Shown here one piece after another: positions 20,425-27,236 of a stretch of DNA of 27,236 nucleotides. The stretch lies in assembly GCA_001600635.1 (NCBI GenBank), contig BCKL01000049.1:32756-59991 (forward strand). Reading direction: 5' to 3'. Each line of letters begins with the position of its first letter. The first letter of the stretch is position 1. The notes beneath the pieces were generated by a model. It worked only from the letters and a program-made list of their open reading frames with translations. It was not told the DNA's origin and made no database searches. Origin of the DNA: Leucosporidium creatinivorum. Its lineage: Eukaryota > Basidiomycota > Microbotryomycetes > Leucosporidiales > Leucosporidiaceae. A program made the position numbers and the translations under genes.

Positions 20425-22065
20425 GTCGAGCTGGCGAGGTGAGGGAGGAGGGAGGAGGAAGAGCTGCTGTGGAAAAGCGGGCTTTGCTGAAGATTGAGGG
20501 AGGGACTCCTGCAGAAGGACAACACGCGGGCGGACACAGAGTCAAGTGGGCAAGATGTCGCTAAAAGGCAGGAGGTTCGGCGGGGGAAGTCCGAGTCGAA
20601 GCGCGGTCAGAAGGAGTCGCTGAGGGAGAACAGAGGTGTCAACACGGTGCGGAATGGGTCTAGCAGCTGGTGAAAGCTGTACCGTAGGGTCAAGCATGGA
20701 GCTCCGTAGCTCGATTTGAGCTGAGACGGTGTCGGACGCCGACGAGGACGTCGGTCGGAGGACTGAGCGGCAGCAGAACCGGGTTCAAGAGTAGCCTGCA
20801 CCGTGCTAGCGTGGTGGTGGTGTAGATGCTGGTGCTGGTGCGTTGCAGGCGAGGTCGATTGCTCCAGAGCGCTAGAGCATTAGCCACGGGCAGCGAGCGC
20901 CGAAGTTCGCAATCTCGGCGAAGGGCAACTCAAGTGCGGACAGAGGGCTCGAGAGATCACTGCTTCAATACAAGAAAGAGAATGTACATCAACCAGTAGT
21001 CAACTCCAGCCATGCACCCCATCCGGTCGCCCCCAGATGCCCTTACCGCCGCCCTCGGAAGCATCGTTTCAGCACGAGCCGAGTTGACGTCGGCAAGTTG
21101 GCATCCAGTGAGCCTTGATGTCGGCGTTGCGCTGGAAGTCGTATGACTTGACAAAAGTATATCTAGTGTGATGGAATCGCTGTCCGCTCGGTATGACTCA
21201 ATCCTCAGCAAGGAAGCCCACGAGAGGGGAATGAGAGCCTGACCAATCCCGATGCTCTTTCCGCCCGGTTCCAGAGCCTGTTAGGGATGGAGAGTTGGGG
21301 TAGTCGAGGGGATGGAGGTGATCTCTGCTGAGAGCCTTAAGACGAGCGGGGTCGTGATGACCTGGGGAGGAGGGGAGGGGAGGAATGGGAGACAAGGGAT
21401 CGCCGAGAAGCGCGAGGGGTCGTCGCGGAATGCGGTCAAGCAGCAGGAGCAGAAGACAGACATGCGCTCAGCATGCCGGAAGATCTGCACTCGAACGGAT
21501 GTTTAGCTGAGCCCTCCTCGTCGCTAACCTCTGTCCGCGCCATAGACTCACCTCGAAGCATCGCCAGCCTAGCCCTCCTCCTACAGCAAGCAGCACATCA
21601 TATCCGCATCATCTCCATGCACTCCCAGCACATCCACAGCGACTGGTAGACCCTCCAGCAGGGAAAAGATGGAAAGAGAAAAGCTTCGGCGAGGGCGATG
21701 AGAAGCAGGCAGGGTTTCAGATGTTGCAGGCGAGCAGTCCAGCTAGGCCTAGCATGCTGCTTGTGCTCCCGTGTGTTGCAGGTCGACGAGCGCGAATGAG
21801 ACGAGGTGAGCGTACGAAGCTGAGAGGGGATTTGGACTTGGCCGTTTGGAGAGCTCAAGCGGACGCTGCGAGCCACCGCCCCTCTCTCCCTTCAACTTCT
21901 ACCTCGTCTCAGCTCTCGCCCTCGCTCAAGAAGGTACAGAACAGCTCAATCGGCTCGCCACTGCAGGCCTCGCTCTTCTGTAGCCCTACACCACCCTCTC
22001 CCCACTTGGAAACAACAACCTCGCTCGCCCTCACTTCCATCGCTCGGGCTGAGCTGGCTGTAGAG
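20425..22065. other. 1.64-kb intergenic region between the MCT-type gene and TFC4; possible unrecognised spliced transcript
   Basis: No known gene is recognised. It must contain both divergent promoters. Part of it (about 20950-21250) is less GC-rich than its surroundings. On the minus strand there is a well-formed intron at 21551-21485 (GTGAGT donor, GCTAAAC branch, TGCAG acceptor). It joins a frame reading GLGWRCF to one reading EIFRHAERMSVFC. Near 21196-21069 another minus frame reads YTFVKSYDFQRNADIKAHW before a stop. I could not build a complete gene from these. They could equally be leader introns of the MCT-type gene, a non-coding RNA, or chance. Confidence 0.35.
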
Positions 22066-25000
22066 ATGGACTTGTTCCCCAGCGACGACTTGAGCTCCCA
22101 GCAGCCCTTCGCTTCCACCTCGCGTTCGCAGCTGCAAGGCTCCTCCTCGGCTGCCTCTTTCAACTTTGCCCTCGACCCCTCCCTCGCTCAACAAGTCGGC
22201 GCCTCGTCCTCTCGACTCGGAGCCAACTACGACAGCGGCGACGACGACGAATCAGTAGATGAGGGAAGCAGTGATGATGATGATGACGACGAGGACGATA
22301 GTGATAGTGAGGAGGAGACGGATGCGGAGGAGGAGTACAGGTTGGAGATGACCCAGGGAGGGGGAGCAAAGAGGAAGAAGGGAGGGCCAGTCGCCGGGTT
22401 GACGGAGATGCTGCAGGATAAGGGCAAGGGAAAGGGAAAGGGCAAGGAGACGGCGCAGGAGGGCACTTTTGCCGGCTTTGACGACGGCGAGGAGCTGGGG
22501 TGAGTGGTTGCTGCTGCTCGTACGCGACCGGGCGCGTTCGCTGATCTCCTACACTGAGCAGACGACTCATCCACGCGATGCGCGACTCTGCCGATACCAA
22601 CGTCGGAGGTCGGACCCTCCTCGACAAGGAATTCGACCGCACCATCGAGGCGGAGATGGCAGAGCTGGACGACCCTCTCAACAACGGCATGCCTAAGAAG
22701 AACAAGAAGCGCGTTTATGTACGTCTCTTCTTTCCTGCCCTTCCTTCGTAGCATCCGAGCTGACCCTATCTCAATCCCAACAGGGTCCCCGCCCCGAACC
22801 AGAACCCTCGACCGAAGTGAAAGACCTCCTCGGCCGCGCCAACCGTCACTACGCCCTCGGCGAATCGGACCAAGCCATCGAACTCCTCACCGAGGTCGTG
22901 CGTATCGAGCCGTCCCTCCGGGTCCCTTGGTACACCCTCGCGTCGATTTACGAGGAGAAGGGCGATACGGAGAAGGCTGTGGGGTTCAAGATGATTGCGG
23001 CGCATTTGATGCCGGTCAAGAGGGCGGCGGTGGAGTGGGCGTCGTTGGGTGGACAGTCGAGGTGAGTTTTGGGAGAGCGAGGAGGTGGAAGAGCGCCCGC
23101 CGAGCTGACTTTGACTGCGTCGATAGGGATATCGGCCTTCTTCAACAAGCCATCTACTGCTTCACTCAGGCTATCAAGGGAGACAAGGACGACGTCGACT
23201 CAATGTGGGATCGTGCCGTACTTCTCAAGATGTCTGGTAGCACAGGTCTCGTTCGTCTTTTCTCTCTTCGTCTTTTCTCTCTTCGTCTTCCTCCTTCCGC
23301 TCGCTAATCCTCCTCCCTCCCACAGGCCACCACCGCTTTCACCGCCCTCCTCGCAATCCACCCTCACGACCCCGGAGTGCTGCGCGAGCTCGTCCCCCTC
23401 CTCACCTCCACCCAGCTCTACGGCAAAGCCTCGCAACTCTACCTCTCCGCCTTCGACCACTACCGCACCATCTGTCCGCACATCACGCCCCAAACCCTCC
23501 CCCTCATCTCCTCCTTCGGTCCACAGGACCTCGAAACCATAGCCGACATTCTCAACCACCTCGGGTTTCATGAGCGGAGTATCGAGATCCTCAAGCGCGG
23601 GGTTAGGTGGTTGCAGGGGAGGGAGCAGGAGACGGGGTGGGAAATGTTGCAGGATGATAGGGAGTTTGATTTGGTGAGGAAGACGAGGGTCGGGTGGGAG
23701 AGGGATGCCAGGTTCTTGGAGGAGGCGAGGGTGCAGGAGTTGGATGTGAGGTTGAGGTTGAGGTTGGGGGTTGCTAGGATGGCCAAGGGGGATGCGGAGG
23801 AGGCGCAGGTGAGTTCTTTGATTGGTGGTGGAGGGCAGGGCGATGGAGCAGCAGCTGACGGCTCGGCGTGCGCAGCGCCACTTCACCATCGTCCTTCAAG
23901 AGGACGTCGCCGAGTTTCCCGAGCTCTTCGGCGCTATCGGAGACTCTTACTACCAGCGCAAGATGTACGACGATGCGTTAGACGTCTTCCAGATCATGGC
24001 CGAGTGTGAGGAGGTGAGTCGTTCGCCTGGTTCTCCGGTCTTGCTGCTCAGCGCTGATCCTTCTACTCAATTGCAGACCAATGGAGCCTCCGTCTGGGCC
24101 AAGATCGGACTCTGTCATCTCGAGACGGGAGATGCCGAGGCTGCGCGCGAGTGCTTCGAGGCTGGTACGTTCTCGAAAAGACAGCTCGCTACCGCTGAGC
24201 TTTCGCTGACGCTCCCCCCCCCCCCCTTCTCACAGTCGCCGAAGCCGAGCCCGACAACCTCAAGAACAAGATGCATCTCGCCAAGTGCTACGAAGCGTTG
24301 CAGGAGCACACCAAGGCTCTCACGCTCATCAACGAGGGTTCGTCGATCCCCTCGCCCCTCGTTCTCGCCGCTGTGGCTGACCTCTTCTCGTCCGTGCGCA
24401 GTCATCACCACCCGTCGCAAGCAAGACGCCGGCAAGCGCAAGACCGGTCCCCGCCCCATGACCAAAGAAGCCCGCGCGGCGCGCACCGCCGACCGCATGG
24501 CCGCCGAGCAGCAACGGCACCAAGAGTTCTCCCTCGCGCTCATCACGCTCAGGCGACTCGAACCCTCCGTCAATAGCGGCGATGTCGAGGCGAGGGCCGA
24601 ATGGCTCGAAGTGGCTACTTACCTCGTGGATGCTTTCCGAGAGACGAAGGAACTGTTCCCGGCGGACTCGAAGATCAAGTTTACGGGCGTGCAGTTGCAG
24701 AGGAGTTGGAAGAGGAAGGGGGTACAGGAGGGGGATCTGGAGGTGCAGGCGGATGAGATGGCCAATCGTTTGGAAAGGAGGATGAGTGAGTAACGGTCTT
24801 GGCTCGGCGATGAGGGGAGAGCTGACGGGCGTCGATCGAACAGATGAGGACAGTGAGCCGCTGGTCGAGCTCGATTCGTACCGTGGTATCCACTTTGACG
24901 ATTGGCTCGAGCTCATCATGAAGGTGAGCCGTCTCGCTGCTTCCTGACGAGCCGTCGCTGATCGTCGTCCTCTTGTCGCCCAACAGTACGCCATCCTCCT

Positions 25001-26199
25001 TACCAAGAACGACGAGACTGTCGCCGGCCAGGAGACTCTCGTGCACGTCTCCTCCGCCTCCGTCTTCCGTCAATCCCCTCAGCGCATGCTCGCCATTCAC
25101 CTCGCCCGAGCCTGTTCGTTCGTCTCTCCCCTTAGTCCCTCGCCGCCGCTGACCTTGCTCCATCCCCACAGCCTGCTACGCCTACACCAAGAACCACGCC
25201 GGTCTCGTCGAAGTCGCTCGCTGGATCCAACGCCAGTACCAATTCCAATCGGAAGGCCTTCGGACCCTCTACGCCTTCCTCCCCGCCGGCTCGGGCGCCA
25301 TTGAAGCCTTCAACAATGGTCCGCTGCAGAAATTCACCATCAGGCAGTTGAGGACAATTGACTCGATCGTGAGGGGCGCGCCGGTCAAGTTGGCGTTGAA
25401 TGGGAGCGTCGTGCTCGTCGATCCGGAGAAGGGCAAGCCGAGCGCTGCTGAGAAGGAGGATGAGGAGGAGGAGGGAGCGACGACGGGTGGGACGGGCAAG
25501 TTGGAGGATAAGTATCTGCCCAAGAAGGAGAGCCCTGCGCATAACCTGGGCTACGGACAGATGTTGCTGGTGTCGAGGAGTTATGCTTCGGCGATCAGTC
25601 AGTCTCTTTCCGTCCTTCACTCCCTCTGCCGAGCGCTCTACTGACCTGTCATCGCGATTCACAGTCTACCTCCTCCGCGCCTACGACCTCGCCCCCAAGC
25701 AGCCCATGATCAACCTCACCCTCGGCGTCGCCTACCTCCTCCGCGCCATGTCTCGTCAAACCGACAACCGAGCACACCAAATCGCTCAAGCCCTCGCCTT
25801 CTTCAGCCAGTACAAAGCGCTCAAGGGTCCTTGTCAGGAGGTCGAGTACAACTTTGGCCGAGCGTTCCATCATCTCGGTGAGCTTCCTTCGTTCGTTTCT
25901 CGTCCATCTCGGCGCCGACGCTGAACGCCTTCCTCACCCCTTTGCCGCACATCACAGGCCTCCAGTCCTACGCCATCAAGCACTACGAAGCCTGCCTCTC
26001 CATCGCCGCCGTCGAGCGCCAGACCTACGCCCTCTCCCGCATGGCTGTCGACGATGCAGGCCGCGCCGAGGCCGACGACGAGCTGGACGAGCCCGACGAT
26101 TACGCGAGAGTGGCGGCGTATAACCTCTCCAACTTGTACATGCTCTCGGGAAGTGCGGATTTGGCGAGGGCGGTGGCGAGGAAGTGGTTGGCGATTTGA
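22066..26199 (+). CDS. TFC4: Transcription factor IIIC subunit TFC4 / tau131 (GTF3C3), TPR protein
   Basis: Subunit of TFIIIC that bridges the A-box-bound complex to TFIIIB for RNA polymerase III transcription in the nucleus. Fourteen exons (22066-22499, 22562-22718, 22784-23061, 23127-23250, 23326-23808, 23876-24013, 24077-24164, 24236-24337, 24402-24785, 24844-24923, 24987-25113, 25172-25597, 25665-25877, 25958-26199) give 1091 aa, near yeast's 1025. An acidic N-terminus (DDDDDDEDDSDSEEE) is followed by KEFDRTIEAEMAELDDPLN. TPR arrays follow at ~200-350 (LLGRANRHYALGESDQAIEL, TLASIYEEKGDTEKAV), ~490-600 (FGAIGDSYYQRKMYDDALDV, AKIGLCHLETGDAEAA) and ~940-1040, split by a linker carrying KRKTGPRPMTKEARAARTAD. 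The end, YNLSNLYMLSGSADLARAVARKWLAI, is the typical conserved tail. The start at 22066 begins the acidic part; an upstream in-frame ATG at 21721 adds only promoter-like residues. Introns 4, 8 and 11 use GTTCGT donors. Confidence 0.93.
24214..24226 (+). repeat. C13 homopolymer in TFC4 intron 7
   Basis: Thirteen C in a row lie between the branch-like GCTGAC and the CACAG acceptor, forming the polypyrimidine tract of this intron. Such a tract is prone to slippage and to sequencing-length error, but here it is outside the coding sequence. Confidence 0.9.
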
Positions 26200-26474
26200 G
26201 TGAGGGGCGTGCGCTTGGGGGACGAGAGGATAGCTTGTAGCTTGTAGCTTGCTTGGTAGTGATAGGAGGTATATCTGTGATCCGTCCTTTCGCGCTGAGG
26301 AGCAGTGAGAGTGAGCGAGAGACAACTCGCTAAACTTCCGCTCGCCGAGATGAGATGTCGAATCGACTCGACTCCTCTTGAACTTCAACCACTCACTCGC
26401 TCTTGTTTCACCACCACAAAAGCACTACCGCAGCGTATACCAACCTTACTCGGCACCACTAGGACTTTCGCAAC
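26200..26474 (+). promoter_or_regulatory. Intergenic region: TFC4 3' end and promoter/leader of the RING gene
   Basis: Short region with no coding frame. Just after the TFC4 stop, at about 26231-26258, the phrase TAGCTTG is repeated (TAGCTTGTAGCTTGTAGCTT), followed by GGTAGTGATAGG. The remainder is the promoter and 5' leader of the next gene; the leader ends in CTTTCGCAACA just before a GTAAGC donor. Confidence 0.45.
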
Positions 26475-27236
26475 AGTAAGCTGCACCCTTGCAAGCTCCC
26501 TACAGAGCTGCGCGCTTCAGCTGCCTCGACGCTGACGCTCGCTCGCCTTTCCAGTGCCGGGAATCACCTCCGAGCTCTTCATCAGCGATACTACTCAACT
26601 GTTCATTTGCCCCAGTAACTTTTGCTGCTCTCTGCACCCTCATCGAGCGCCTGCTGACCTCCCGCCGCTCGTAGTTTGCCACGACGTCCTCAACCAGCCC
26701 GCCTCCGCCTGTTCAAGCGACCACGTCTTCTGCTCCGAGTGTGTTTCCGATTGGCTCAGGAAAGGAGAGAAGAACTGCCCGACTTGTAGGGAGGCTGTGG
26801 AGGAGAAGGACATCAAGATCTCGCTCGCCATGTCGAGGGTCGTGGGAGCGCTGAAGTGAGCTGGGACACGACTCTCTCGGTTCGGTGAGGGTGAGCTGAC
26901 TCTAACATTGCTGTGCAGGTGCAAGTGTTCCCGCGCCAATGAAGGCTGCGACTGGACCGGCGAGTACTCGGCGCTCTCTCCTCACCTCGCCTCGTCAGTC
27001 CTCGATCTTTACGCGCGCTGCTCAGCCCTTCTGACCTCGTACACCGTCGACAGTGCTCCTACGAGCCTCGTCCTTGCGGATGGGCGCACCTCGGCTGCAA
27101 GGTCCTCGTCGCCTCGGCTCATCTCTTCATCCACCTCGAGGACGAGTGCGAGTGGGAGGAGCACGAATGCCCTCGTGGCGGTAGGGACTGCTGTGGAGAG
27201 GGCAAGGGAGTCTACTATCGCAGTGGAGCGGAGAAG
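26475..27236 (+). CDS. RING plus TRAF-type zinc-finger protein, likely E3 ubiquitin ligase (5' part; runs off the window)
   Basis: Predicted cytosolic ubiquitin ligase or signalling adaptor of the TRAF-like zinc-finger class. The coding parts seen are base 26475, 26555-26614, 26675-26855, 26919-26997, and 27054 to the edge with no stop. The start codon is assembled across an intron: A at 26475 plus TG at 26555-26556, giving MPGITSELF in a CAACATG context. Removing the next 60-nt intron creates FICPICHDVLNQPA; the RING continues SACSSDHVFCSECVSDWL and NCPTCRE. A TRAF-type zinc-finger region follows (CKCSRANEGCDWTGEYSALS, HL, then CSYEPRPCGWAHLGCKVLV, FIHLEDECEWEEHECP). The third RING ligand spacing is Cys-x3-His rather than the usual Cys-x-His. 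The last donor (TCA then GTCCTC) is weak but is the only in-phase choice I found. No C-terminal domain can be assessed. Confidence 0.82.
26476..26554 (+). other. Intron splitting the start codon of the RING gene
   Basis: Begins GTAAGC and ends TTTCCAG with a CTGAC branch site 20 bases before the end. It lies between the A and the TG of the proposed ATG. Without splicing the downstream frame has no ATG before the RING; an unspliced reading starts only at a GTG. Confidence 0.7.

Noticed and set aside
20760-20800. GGTTCAAGA-like tRNA B-box
   Set aside because: No matching A-box, acceptor stem or anticodon arm could be folded around it.
21069-21196. TGA after LGSC read as selenocysteine, extending the minus frame
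   Set aside because: No supporting stem-loop was seen. Dikarya fungi are not known to use selenocysteine, and the frame itself is uncertain.
21721-22065. N-terminal extension of TFC4 from the in-frame ATG at 21721
   Set aside because: The 115 added residues are Ser/Pro/Arg-rich leader-like sequence. The ATG at 22066 directly opens the acidic N-terminus typical of the family.
26554-26856. RING protein starting at GTG 26554 with the intron at 26615-26674 read through
   Set aside because: Reading through separates the first Cys pair and destroys the RING. Removing the 60-nt intron gives FICPICHDVLNQPA, and the GTG is part of a splice acceptor plus TG.
1-27236. Mobile elements or virus-like remnants
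   Set aside because: No transposase, reverse transcriptase, capsid or terminal-repeat structure was recognised in any frame. The only duplication is the transporter pair, which is ordinary host paralogy.

Overview
The window looks like nuclear DNA of a basidiomycete fungus, most probably a GC-rich red-yeast-type lineage (Pucciniomycotina, Microbotryomycetes-like). This placement is inferred from gene style, not from a search. Genes are packed closely and cut by many short introns, with GTGAGT/GTAAGT-type donors, CTGAC or CTAAC branch sites and CAG/TAG acceptors. I modelled 72 introns. Each of the six complete models (exon lengths given) sums to a multiple of three and joins conserved family motifs. 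No rRNA, tRNA, CRISPR array, transposon or virus-like element was recognised.

Left part (1-6605), all on the minus strand: a truncated Dal5/allantoate-permease-type MFS transporter (224-1389), an M20D zinc peptidase/amidohydrolase (1752-3581), and a full-length paralogue of the same transporter (4006-6605). The two transporters share intron positions and a promoter element. Together the three genes look like a small uptake-and-hydrolysis module for an N-acyl amino acid, dipeptide or ureido compound. The substrate is inferred.

Middle (7283-17374): sterol 3-beta-glucosyltransferase ATG26/UGT51 on minus (7283-12836, 1631 aa). It diverges across a 928-bp intergenic region from an ecdysoneless/SGT1 homologue on plus (13765-17085, 922 aa). 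That gene converges on a monocarboxylate-transporter-type MFS gene on minus (17372-20424, 587 aa), which is split into 18 exons, several of only 13-34 nt.

Right part (20425-27236): a 1.64-kb intergenic region with weak signs of an extra spliced minus-strand transcript, then the TFIIIC subunit TFC4/tau131 on plus (22066-26199, 1091 aa). Last comes the 5' part of a RING plus TRAF-type zinc-finger protein on plus (26475 to beyond the right edge), whose ATG appears to be split by an intron.

Apart from the transporter/peptidase group these are unrelated housekeeping or regulatory genes. The most unusual observations concern gene structure: two introns that only work with non-GT donors, very small exons, repeated use of a GTTCGT donor, a split start codon, and one transporter copy broken off mid-gene.
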